DNA of 5,480 nt from Paracoccaceae bacterium (GTDB lineage Bacteria > Pseudomonadota > Alphaproteobacteria > Rhodobacterales > Rhodobacteraceae). Made by a program: the position numbers and the translations under genes. The stretch spans positions 1 through 5,480 of the forward strand of contig PWWF01000428.1 in assembly GCA_003561595.1 (NCBI GenBank). The letters are read 5' to 3'. Under the pieces are notes generated by a model. That model made no database searches. It worked only from the letters and a program-made list of their open reading frames with translations, and had not been told where the DNA came from. This document shows, piece by piece, positions 1-5,142 of this stretch (positions are counted from its first letter, which is position 1; every line of letters starts with the position of its first letter).

Positions 1-1
1 C

Positions 2-997
2 GAGGAAGAGACCGGGCTGCCCGCTGATGAGGCGGACCTGGAGATCGCGGTGACATCCGGCACCCCGTCCTCCACACCGCCGACGCGCCCCGCAGCGCTG
101 ACCCCCGCGCTTGAGGCCGAAGCCGCCGCTGCCGCAGAAGCTGCCGCAGCCGCCGAGGCGGAAGCCGAAGCCGCCGCCATAGCCGAAGCAGAGGCCGCAG
201 CGGAAGCAGAGGCGCAGGCCGCCGAAGCCGCAGCCCTGGCCGAGGAAGAAGCCGCCGCAGAGGCAGAGGCGCAAGCCGCCGAATTGCTGGATGAAAGCCT
301 GCTGGAGATCGAGGTCAGCGATGGCACCCCGGCCTCTGTTCCGCCCCAGCGCCCCGAAGGCCTGGCGCCCGAAGCTGCCGCGCAGCCCGCGCCCGAGACC
401 GATGCCACCCCGGACGATGCGGCCCTGCCCGAAGGTGAGGCCGAAGCTGATGACGGCGATCAGGCCAGCCTGACCCCACCGCCCGGCGGGATCGCCCTGA
501 CCGCGCTGCGCCCTGTCACGCGCCCCGAGACTGTGGTTGAATCGGCCCTGACCCCCGCGCCCGAGGAATTCGATGCCTCGGACATGGCGGTCGCAGCCTC
601 GCTCCGTCCAGGGTCGCGGCCCGGCCAGTTCTCGGCCATCGTTCAGCGCGCGATCGAAGCCGAGCAGGCGCGCAGCCGGACGGCCCAGCAACCGGCAGCC
701 CAGCCCGCGCCGCAGCAGACCGCAAGCGCTGCCAGCGCCGCCCCCGCGATCCCGACCTCCGCCTCGGTCGCGCGCGAGGCCACGCAAACCGGCGCGATCA
801 ACCTGCGCGAGATCAACCTGATCGGCGTGATGGGCACGTCGAGCAACCGCCGCGCATTGGTGCGACTGTCAAACGGGCGCGTGGAGATGGTGCAAGTGGG
901 CGCGTCGCTGGATGGCGGGCAGGTCACGGCAATTGGTGAAAACGAATTGCGCTATGTCAGGCGCGGGCGCGATCACGTGCTGCGCATCGATTCATGA
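2..997 (+). CDS. C-terminal part of an Ala/Glu-rich protein with a PilP/GspC-like C-terminal domain (5' end outside the window)
   Basis: The frame is open to the left edge with no stop, and a Pro/Arg motif begins before the GTG at 50, so I read this as a 3' fragment (331 codons visible) and not a gene starting at 50. Visible order: an acidic segment; a motif of the form LEIxVxxGTPxSxPPxRP; about 60 residues almost entirely Ala and Glu (nt 107-286), likely one long helix; a second copy of the LEI...RP motif (from nt 302); Pro-rich linkers with two RPxxRP motifs (nt ~506 and ~602); an Ala/Gln/Pro linker; and a compact beta-rich end (nt ~806-988) with the features INLIGVMG, ALVRLSNG, VQVGASLDGG, VTAIGENEL and YVRRGRDHVL. 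That end resembles the PilP/GspC homology domain of type IV pilus and type II secretion systems (family knowledge, from memory). No other secretion or pilus gene is visible, so the role is unknown; a periplasmic or envelope scaffold is my inference. It lies 34 nt upstream of yciB on the same strand. Confidence 0.8.
   Translation, partial: EEETGLPADEADLEIAVTSGTPSSTPPTRPAALTPALEAEAAAAAEAAAAAEAEAEAAAIAEAEAAAEAEAQAAEAAALAEEEAAAEAEAQAAELLDESLLEIEVSDGTPASVPPQRPEGLAPEAAAQPAPETDATPDDAALPEGEAEADDGDQASLTPPPGGIALTALRPVTRPETVVESALTPAPEEFDASDMAVAASLRPGSRPGQFSAIVQRAIEAEQARSRTAQQPAAQPAPQQTASAASAAPAIPTSASVAREATQTGAINLREINLIGVMGTSSNRRALVRLSNGRVEMVQVGASLDGGQVTAIGENELRYVRRGRDHVLRIDS
107..286 (+). repeat. Ala/Glu-rich low-complexity coding repeat
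   Basis: About 60 codons are almost all Ala or Glu, made of GCN and GAR codons. A 21-nt unit encoding AEAQAAE is present at 206-226 and again, with one mismatch, at 263-283, a spacing of 57 nt (19 codons). This suggests local duplication. The encoded segment should form a long, charged, possibly coiled helix like the TolA stalk. Length variation between strains would be expected here. Confidence 0.7.
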
Positions 998-1020
998 CGC
1001 CCGCATAACAGATCAGGATC

Positions 1021-1026
1021 AAGGAA
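1021..1026 (+). promoter_or_regulatory. Shine-Dalgarno of yciB
   Basis: AAGGAA lies 5 nt before the ATG at 1032. It decides the start: the frame is open further upstream to an ATG at 912, but that would overlap the preceding gene by 86 nt and add 40 residues with no counterpart in the YciB family. Confidence 0.75.
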
Positions 1027-1031
1027 TTCGC

Positions 1032-1631
1032 ATGCTGGAACGACAGGTCTCGCCCGCAGTGAAGATCGGGCTGGAACTTGGCCCCGTGCTGCTGTTTTTT
1101 CTCGGATATATCAGCACGCGCGGGCAGGTTTATACGATCGGTGGCACGGAATATGACGCCTTCATCCTGCTGACGGCGGGGTTCATCCCACTGATGGCAG
1201 TGGCGACATTCGCGCTGTGGAAACTCTCGGGTCGGCTGAGCCGGTTGCAGCTTGTCACATTGGTGATGGTGGTGTTGTTCGGCGGGCTGACCGTGTGGCT
1301 GAACGATGAACGCTTCTTCAAGATGAAGCCGACAGCGGTCTATTCGATCTTCGCCGCGCTGTTGTTCATCGGGCTGGCGCGCGGCCAAAGCTGGCTGGAA
1401 CTGGTGATGGAAGGGGCGCTGCCCATCACGCATGACGGCTGGATGCTGCTGACAAAGCGGCTGGCGCTGATGTTTGCCGCGCTGGCCCTCGCGAATGAGA
1501 TCGTGTGGCGCAGCATGTCCACTGATGCCTGGGTGAATTTCCGCACCTTCGTCCTGCCCTTTGCGCTGTTTTTGTTCTTCATGGCGCAGGCCAAGCTGTT
1601 CGAGCGCTACAAGACCGCCGCGGACGATTGA
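1032..1631 (+). CDS. yciB: Inner membrane-spanning protein YciB (septation protein A / IspZ family)
   Basis: The product has 199 residues, against about 180 in E. coli YciB. The YciB hallmarks are present: LELGPVLLFFLGY near the N terminus, VVLFGGLTVWLNDERFFKMKPT at about 80-101 (matching the FGGLT...D.F.K.K.T signature) and WVNFRTFVLPF at 167-177. Hydrophobic segments at about 12-27, 43-63, 73-90, 101-118, 142-160 and 170-187 give five to six membrane spans, with a charged C-terminal tail. YciB proteins sit in the cytoplasmic membrane and are linked to cell division and envelope synthesis (partners of elongation and division proteins, functional overlap with YciC-type proteins); the biochemical activity is not known. 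The gene follows the PilP-like gene by 34 nt on the same strand, so co-transcription is likely. It faces the GST gene tail-to-tail across 93 nt. Confidence 0.95.
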   Translation: MLERQVSPAVKIGLELGPVLLFFLGYISTRGQVYTIGGTEYDAFILLTAGFIPLMAVATFALWKLSGRLSRLQLVTLVMVVLFGGLTVWLNDERFFKMKPTAVYSIFAALLFIGLARGQSWLELVMEGALPITHDGWMLLTKRLALMFAALALANEIVWRSMSTDAWVNFRTFVLPFALFLFFMAQAKLFERYKTAADD

Positions 1632-1640
1632 CGCCCGTCT

Positions 1641-1694
1641 TGCCCCGCAGGGGCAGCGCCCGCGAGGCGTGCCGACACACCCCGAGCGGGCGCT
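1641..1694. terminator. Two hairpins between convergent yciB and GST genes, possible bidirectional terminator
   Basis: The first stem is TGCCCC/GGGGCA with a 3-nt loop (1641-1655). The second is a perfect 9-bp stem AGCGCCCGC/GCGGGCGCT (1655-1663 with 1686-1694) and a 22-nt loop. They share base 1655, so they are alternatives or nearly adjacent. No T-run follows on either strand, so this is not a classical intrinsic terminator. The position between two converging genes is the main support. Confidence 0.35.
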
Positions 1695-1724
1695 CACCCC
1701 CTTGCCAATAGGCGCAGCCCGAAT

Positions 1725-2426
1725 TCAGCCGCGCTTGCCAAACAGGATTTTCTGCGCTTCGCGATCTTCCTGCAGGTTCTGGCGCTGATCTGCGCCCAGG
1801 GCGCGGCCTTTCTGTACAGCGTCGCGCGCACCCACCAGATCCAGCCAGCGCGCCATATGGGGCTTGTCCTCCAGCGTCTGATTCTGCCCTTCCCACAACG
1901 AGGCCCAGGGCCAGATGGCCATGTCCGCAATGCTGTAGCTGTCGCCCGCGACATATTCGTTTTCGGCAAGTTGCCGGTCCAGCACACCATAGAGGCGCCC
2001 GACCTCATTGCTGTAGCGTTCCTTGGCATAGGGCAGGTCCTGCGGCGGGTCCATCGAGGGCGCGTATTTCAGGAAATGATGCGCCTGCCCGGCCATCGGC
2101 CCCAGCCCGCCCATCTGCCACATCAGCCACTGATCGACCGCAATGCGCATCCGCTCTGAACTGCCGCCGAATCGCCCGGTCTTGCGGGCAAGATATTGCA
2201 GGATCGCACCGGATTCGAAAATCGAGATCGGCGCGCCATCGGGGCCATCGGGGTCCACGATCGCAGGCATCCGGTTATTGGGTGCGATCTTCAGGAACTC
2301 GGGCTTGAACTGATCGCCCGCCCCGATATTGACGTAATGCACGCTGTAGGGCAGCCCCATCTCTTCCAGCGCAATGGAAATCTTCCAGCCATTCGGGGTT
2401 GGCCAGTAATGTAGGTCTATGCTCAT
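1725..2426 (-). CDS. yfcG: Glutathione S-transferase family protein, YfcG-like (nu class) disulfide-bond oxidoreductase
   Basis: The product has 233 residues; E. coli YfcG has about 215. It is a cytosolic thiol enzyme that binds glutathione. YfcG-type enzymes show disulfide reductase activity rather than classical conjugation (family knowledge). The N-terminal thioredoxin-like domain (about 1-85) carries TPNGWK with Thr10 and Asn12, equivalent to YfcG Thr9 and Asn11; NNRMPAIVD with the cis-Pro loop at 50-58; and FESGAI at 70-75, the Glu-Ser pair that holds the gamma-glutamyl group. The helical C-terminal domain shows QWLMWQMGGLGPMAGQAHHF at 99-118 and YSIADMAIWPW at 164-174, both typical of this group. 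The start is ATG 2426 with AGGAG (2432-2436) 5 nt upstream; an in-frame extension to 2501 has no family support. The last 25 residues are Gln/Lys/Glu-rich, slightly longer than in E. coli. The real substrate cannot be told from sequence. Confidence 0.95.
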   Translation of the reverse strand: MSIDLHYWPTPNGWKISIALEEMGLPYSVHYVNIGAGDQFKPEFLKIAPNNRMPAIVDPDGPDGAPISIFESGAILQYLARKTGRFGGSSERMRIAVDQWLMWQMGGLGPMAGQAHHFLKYAPSMDPPQDLPYAKERYSNEVGRLYGVLDRQLAENEYVAGDSYSIADMAIWPWASLWEGQNQTLEDKPHMARWLDLVGARDAVQKGRALGADQRQNLQEDREAQKILFGKRG

Positions 2427-2457
2427 GTCTGCTCCTGCATGGGTTCGGCCAGAGCAG

Positions 2458-2485
2458 AAGCTAACCTGCCACGCGCGATTGCCAA
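2458..2485 (-). promoter_or_regulatory. Candidate sigma70 promoter of the GST gene
   Basis: On the - strand TTGGCA (2485-2480, five of six to the -35 consensus) is followed after 16 nt by TAGCTT (2463-2458, a weak -10). A transcript would begin near 2451 and give a leader of about 25 nt that contains the AGGAG. The -10 is poor, so read-through from the small upstream gene is an alternative. Confidence 0.3.
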
Positions 2486-2508
2486 GCCCATGACCGGACA
2501 CAGCCCCC

Positions 2509-2524
2509 CTGCGCCGACGCGCAG
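2509..2524. other. Small hairpin downstream of the 67-aa gene
   Basis: A perfect 6-bp stem CTGCGC/GCGCAG with a 4-nt loop lies 12 nt beyond the stop codon of the 67-residue gene (on the - strand). No U-tract follows, so it could pause or weakly terminate transcription, or protect an mRNA end. It may also be chance in GC-rich DNA. Confidence 0.3.
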
Positions 2525-2536
2525 GCAGACCCGGGT

Positions 2537-2740
2537 TCAGCGTGCCAGCGCCGTATTCTTTTCGCGCGGATTGGCGCTATGCAGAGGCGGCACGCGGCGT
2601 GGCCAGGCGGCCTCGTGCTCGCGATGCACGCGCGCCATGCCGCGCAGCGCCAGGCTCAGGATCGCCATGTCATGACGTTCGTCATTACGCGACCTGACCA
2701 CAGGCTCGCTGTCACGTGGCGCTGAGTTGTCCTTGGGCAT
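2537..2740 (-). CDS. Small uncharacterised protein, 67 aa
   Basis: I do not recognise this protein. The ATG at 2740 has a strong Shine-Dalgarno, AGGAGG (2757-2752), 11 nt upstream and continuing into a G-run; this is the main evidence that the gene is real and that the longer frame reaching 3043 is not used. The polar N terminus (MPKDNSAPRDSEP) is followed by charged RSRNDERHD, then a short amphipathic stretch MAILSLALRGMARVHREHEA (25-44) and a basic tail. There is no signal peptide, membrane span or Cys. The composition suits a small cytosolic, possibly helical or nucleic-acid-associated protein, but no function can be assigned. It is 110 nt upstream of the GST gene in the same direction. 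An FNR-like box lies 133 nt upstream of its start. Confidence 0.6.
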   Translation of the reverse strand: MPKDNSAPRDSEPVVRSRNDERHDMAILSLALRGMARVHREHEAAWPRRVPPLHSANPREKNTALAR

Positions 2741-2805
2741 TGTCTGTTCCCCCTCCTGTTGGCAGTTCGGCCTCCGAATCTGCCTGTCGCGCGGTGCCGG
2801 TTTCA

Positions 2806-2860
2806 GCTTGCATTGCGCGACGTCGCTACAGCCTGCATTCTTCCAGCTTCTCATGCAAGC
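2806..2860. repeat. Inverted repeat with inner palindrome in the divergent region
   Basis: GCTTGCAT (2806-2813) and ATGCAAGC (2853-2860) are a perfect 8-bp inverted repeat 39 nt apart. Between them lies the 10-bp palindrome GCGACGTCGC (2817-2826). TGCATT occurs directly at 2809-2814 and 2834-2839. The cluster is in the likely 5' leader or promoter of the 67-residue gene. It could be an operator pair or an RNA stem. Confidence 0.4.
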
Positions 2861-2872
2861 ATTCCGGCCCAA

Positions 2873-2886
2873 ATGACTCAGATCAA
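2873..2886. promoter_or_regulatory. FNR/FnrL-family operator candidate
   Basis: ATGACtcagATCAA matches eight of the ten defined bases of the FNR consensus TTGAT-N4-ATCAA, with a perfect right half. Variants of the form TTGACnCAGATCAA are frequent in FNR-family boxes of proteobacteria (from memory). It lies between the divergent 67-residue gene and the phosphodiesterase gene. Its centre is 72.5 nt before the phosphodiesterase ATG, which is also the predicted transcription start, and about 139 nt before the small gene's ATG. Oxygen- or NO-responsive control of one or both genes is inference. Confidence 0.5.
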
Positions 2887-2917
2887 GGCAACGCGTCGCT
2901 GTCACCCTGCCCCCCTC

Positions 2918-2945
2918 TCGACTCGGCCCCGAAACCCTGCATAGT
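2918..2945 (+). promoter_or_regulatory. Candidate promoter of the phosphodiesterase gene (leaderless)
   Basis: TCGACT (2918-2923) is followed after 16 nt by CATAGT (2940-2945); each matches four of six consensus bases. Six nt separate the -10 from the ATG at 2952, which puts the start of transcription at or next to the start codon. No Shine-Dalgarno is present in this interval. Confidence 0.3.
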
Positions 2946-2951
2946 GGCGTC

Positions 2952-3728
2952 ATGCCCCCATTGCGCGACCACCCTTTCCTGACGGCACCGCTGGCCCATG
3001 CCTTTGCCCATCGCGGAGGTGCTGCCGAATGTGAGGAAAACACCCTCCCCGCCTTTGACCATGCGGTCCGGCTTGGCTATACGCATGTGGAACTGGATGT
3101 GCATGCCACGCGCGACGGGCAGGTCGTAATCCATCACGATCCCGATCTGACCCGGATCTGCAACGACCCCCGCCGCATCGCCGATCTGGACTGGTCCGAG
3201 CTGCGCCATATCCGCACGCGCGGGGGCGCGGAACTGCCGCTGCTGGAAGCGCTGTTGCAGGATTTTCCGGGGCTTTTCGTCAATATCGAGACGAAATCAC
3301 GCGATGTGGTGCCGCCCCTGTGCGCGCTGATCCAGAGGTTGGGCGTGCTGGATCGTATCTGCATCGGGGCGTTTGACCCGGCCTGCACGCGGGCCGCATG
3401 TGCTGAGCTTGGCCCCGGCCTGCTCTATTCGCCAGCCCATGCACAGGTCGCGCGGCTCTGGGCGCGGGGCTGGGGCCTGCCCCTGGGGTTGGATGATGGT
3501 TTCGGGGTCGTGCAGGTGCCGGTGGCATGGAAGGGGATCCCCATCGTCACACCGCGCTTTGTGCGCGCGGCCCATGACGCTGGCCGCGCCGTGCAGGTCT
3601 GGACTGTTGATGAACCTGCCGAGATGCATCGCCTGCTGGATATGGGTGTGGACGGGCTGATGACCGACTGCCCCACCCGCCTGCGCGAGGTGCTGCAGGC
3701 GCGCGGCGCGTGGCCGTCACAGGCTTAG
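2952..3728 (+). CDS. Glycerophosphodiester phosphodiesterase (GDPD family)
   Basis: The product has 258 residues, close to cytoplasmic E. coli UgpQ (247). The enzyme hydrolyses deacylated phospholipids (glycerophosphodiesters) to sn-glycerol 3-phosphate and an alcohol. No signal peptide is seen, so it probably acts in the cytosol. It is a TIM barrel with all GDPD landmarks: AHRG at 19-22 (His20, Arg21), EENTLPAF at 28-35, ELDVHATRDGQVVIHHD at 47-63 (metal ligands Glu47 and Asp49, catalytic His62), NIETK at 111-115 (Glu113, Lys115), VQVWTVDEP at 214-222 (Trp217), and a C-terminal GVDGLMTDCP at 232-241. The ATG at 2952 is chosen because a promoter-like element lies immediately upstream and the conserved barrel begins at residue ~16; no Shine-Dalgarno supports it, so the start is less certain than the gene. 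The last four codons, including the stop, overlap the end of the convergent PAQR gene. No ugp transporter genes are nearby. Confidence 0.95.
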   Translation: MPPLRDHPFLTAPLAHAFAHRGGAAECEENTLPAFDHAVRLGYTHVELDVHATRDGQVVIHHDPDLTRICNDPRRIADLDWSELRHIRTRGGAELPLLEALLQDFPGLFVNIETKSRDVVPPLCALIQRLGVLDRICIGAFDPACTRAACAELGPGLLYSPAHAQVARLWARGWGLPLGLDDGFGVVQVPVAWKGIPIVTPRFVRAAHDAGRAVQVWTVDEPAEMHRLLDMGVDGLMTDCPTRLREVLQARGAWPSQA

Positions 3729-4367
3729 CAGCATCGCCATCACAGCGGCATAGAACAGGAAAGAGCCCACCAGCACAAAGATATGCCAGATCGCGAAGTG
3801 ATAGGGCAGCCGTGTCCACAGGTAGAACACCACCCCCAGCGTATAGACCACCCCGCCCGACACCATCAGCACCACCACCGACAGGGGCAGGCTTGCCGAC
3901 AGCCCCGGCAGCAGCGCCACCCCGACCCAGCCCATGCCCAGATACAGCCCCAGCGCCAGCACCCGGAACCGCAGGGGCGACACGATCTTGAGCGCGACAC
4001 CCACCGCCGCAGCCCCCCACAGCCCCGCCAGCAGACCAAGCCCCTGCCCCGTGATCAGCGTGAACGGTGTATAGGTGCCCGCGATCTTGACATAGATCGC
4101 CGCGTGATCGATGCGCTGGAACAGCCAGTTCAACGCCGGGTTCACCCCCATGTTGAACAGCGCCGATGCCCCCAGCATGCCCAGAAAGCTGGCGCCATAG
4201 ATCGTGACCGCGACCACGAAACTGCCTGAGCCAGTATCGAGGGCCCGCACCAGCGCCGCCCCGATCAATAGCGGCACCGCCAGCAGGGCCAGCCCCAGCC
4301 CGACGACATGCACGGCCGAATCAAGCCGCTTTTCCGCTGCAGTATAGGTTTTCGCGACAGCACTCAT
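3717..4367 (-). CDS. trhA: Hemolysin III / PAQR family membrane homeostasis protein TrhA
   Basis: The product has 216 residues, the usual size for the hemolysin III branch of PAQR proteins. Seven hydrophobic segments run from about residue 20 to the C terminus, so it is an integral inner-membrane protein. Family signatures: AEKRLDSAVHVVGL at 11-24, RIDHAAIYVKIAGTYTPF at 85-102, LYLGMGWVGV at 141-150, GGVVYTLGVVFY at 171-182, and YHFAIWHIFVLVGS at 189-202. E. coli TrhA (YqfA) is linked to membrane fluidity homeostasis; the hemolysin name is historical and does not imply virulence here. Compared with E. coli, the His of the S-x-x-Y-H motif is Asn72 and one TM7 His is shifted by one position. 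The start is ATG 4367; it lacks a Shine-Dalgarno but sits 6 nt after a good -10 box. Alternative in-frame ATGs at 4385 and 4433 would place that promoter inside the gene. Confidence 0.93.
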   Translation of the reverse strand: MSAVAKTYTAAEKRLDSAVHVVGLGLALLAVPLLIGAALVRALDTGSGSFVVAVTIYGASFLGMLGASALFNMGVNPALNWLFQRIDHAAIYVKIAGTYTPFTLITGQGLGLLAGLWGAAAVGVALKIVSPLRFRVLALGLYLGMGWVGVALLPGLSASLPLSVVVLMVSGGVVYTLGVVFYLWTRLPYHFAIWHIFVLVGSFLFYAAVMAMLLSL

Positions 4368-4373
4368 GGCGCG

Positions 4374-4401
4374 ATCATAGGCCATGCACGGCGCGGGACA
4401 A
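4374..4401 (-). promoter_or_regulatory. Candidate sigma70 promoter of the PAQR gene (leaderless)
   Basis: On the - strand TTGTCC (4401-4396) and TATGAT (4379-4374, five of six) are separated by 16 nt. The next 6 nt lead directly to the ATG at 4367, so the predicted first transcribed base is the A of the start codon. This fits the missing Shine-Dalgarno. Confidence 0.45.
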
Positions 4402-4504
4402 AGCGGCAGCAGCGGCTCGCGCCGGGTGACCACGCGTCAACATGCGCCGCCGGTCATGCTTGCGTTCGGCACGAAACCCGACTAGCCCCAGTTCAACCAG
4501 CCAC

Positions 4505-4512
4505 GAGAGGAG
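4505..4512 (+). promoter_or_regulatory. Shine-Dalgarno of rnd
   Basis: GAGAGGAG lies 10 nt before the ATG at 4523 and decides the start over the in-frame ATG at 4442, whose extra 27 residues do not look like RNase D. I see no convincing -10/-35 pair for this gene in 4368-4504; TTGCGT at 4460-4465 has no good -10 at proper spacing. Confidence 0.7.
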
Positions 4513-4522
4513 CGTTGCGCGC

Positions 4523-5134
4523 ATGTCTGTCCATCTGCATTCCGATGACCTGCCCGACGATCTGGACCTTGGCCCCGTCATCGCCATCGATTGCGAGGCG
4601 ATGGGCCTGCTTCCGCATCGTGACCGGCTGTGCGTGGTCCAGCTTTCCGGCGGGGATGGCGACGCGCATCTGGTGCAGGTCGCGCGCGATATCCGGCCCG
4701 CGCCCAACCTGACGCGCCTGCTGGCCGATCCCGCGCGGCTGAAGCTGTTTCATTTCGGGCGCTTCGACATCGCGCTTCTGCGGCACAGCTATGGGGTGAC
4801 GACGGCGCCGGTCTATTGCACCAAGATCGCGTCGAAACTGGTGCGCACCTATACTGACCGGCACGGGCTGAAGAACCTGCTGTCGGAATTGCTGAATGTC
4901 GATATCTCGAAACAGAACCAGAGCTCTGACTGGGGCGCGCCCGCGTTGAGCCCGGCGCAGCAGGATTACGCGGCATCCGATGTGCTCTATCTGCATCGCC
5001 TGCGCGACACGCTCGATACCATGCTGGAACGCGAAGGGCGCACGGAACTGGCGCAGCGCTGCTTTGAGTTTCTGCCCACGCGGGCCGAGCTTGATCTGGC
5101 AGGCTGGCCCGACACCGACATTTTCGCGCACTGA
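4523..5134 (+). CDS. rnd: Ribonuclease D, short form (DEDDy 3'-5' exoribonuclease)
   Basis: The product has 203 residues. It holds only the DEDD exonuclease domain; the C-terminal HRDC domains of E. coli RNase D (about 375 aa) are absent, as is usual for the short alphaproteobacterial form. RNase D trims 3' ends of tRNA precursors and other stable RNAs in the cytoplasm. Catalytic motifs: Exo I VIAIDCEAMGL (Asp23, Glu25), Exo II LKLFHFGRFDIALL (Asp82), and Exo III YAASDVLYL (Tyr149, Asp153), which makes it the DEDDy type. DRHGLKNLL at 112-120 and NQSSDWGAPALS at 132-143 are also typical of RNase D. The gene is divergent from the PAQR gene (155 nt between starts) and only 8 nt, or 35 nt if the later start is used, ahead of lptC, so the two are probably co-transcribed. 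Confidence 0.95.
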   Translation: MSVHLHSDDLPDDLDLGPVIAIDCEAMGLLPHRDRLCVVQLSGGDGDAHLVQVARDIRPAPNLTRLLADPARLKLFHFGRFDIALLRHSYGVTTAPVYCTKIASKLVRTYTDRHGLKNLLSELLNVDISKQNQSSDWGAPALSPAQQDYAASDVLYLHRLRDTLDTMLEREGRTELAQRCFEFLPTRAELDLAGWPDTDIFAH

Positions 5135-5142
5135 GCCGCGCC

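Noticed and set aside
50..52. GTG start for the first gene
   Set aside because: The frame is open to the window edge and the LEI...PPxRP repeat begins before this codon, so it is an internal codon of a longer gene.
107..286. CRISPR or satellite-type repeat
   Set aside because: The repeats are in-frame Ala/Glu codons without constant repeat and spacer lengths.
912..1031. Longer N terminus for YciB from ATG 912
   Set aside because: It would overlap the preceding gene, lacks a Shine-Dalgarno, and adds residues unlike the family; ATG 1032 has AAGGAA upstream.
957..1697. 246-codon frame on the - strand opposite yciB
   Set aside because: It is a shadow of yciB: His/Gln/Arg-rich product with no domain, caused by GC-rich codon use on the other strand.
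2716..2982. Short + strand frames in the divergent region
   Set aside because: No Shine-Dalgarno, Ser/Pro/Cys-rich composition, and they overlap the small gene, the FNR-like box and the GDPD start.
2741..3043. N-terminal extension of the 67-residue protein to 168 residues
   Set aside because: The extension overlaps the GDPD gene and the regulatory region, and the AGGAGG points to ATG 2740.
3717..4367. Virulence hemolysin
   Set aside because: Hemolysin III is a historical name for PAQR-type membrane proteins; nothing in the sequence indicates a toxin.
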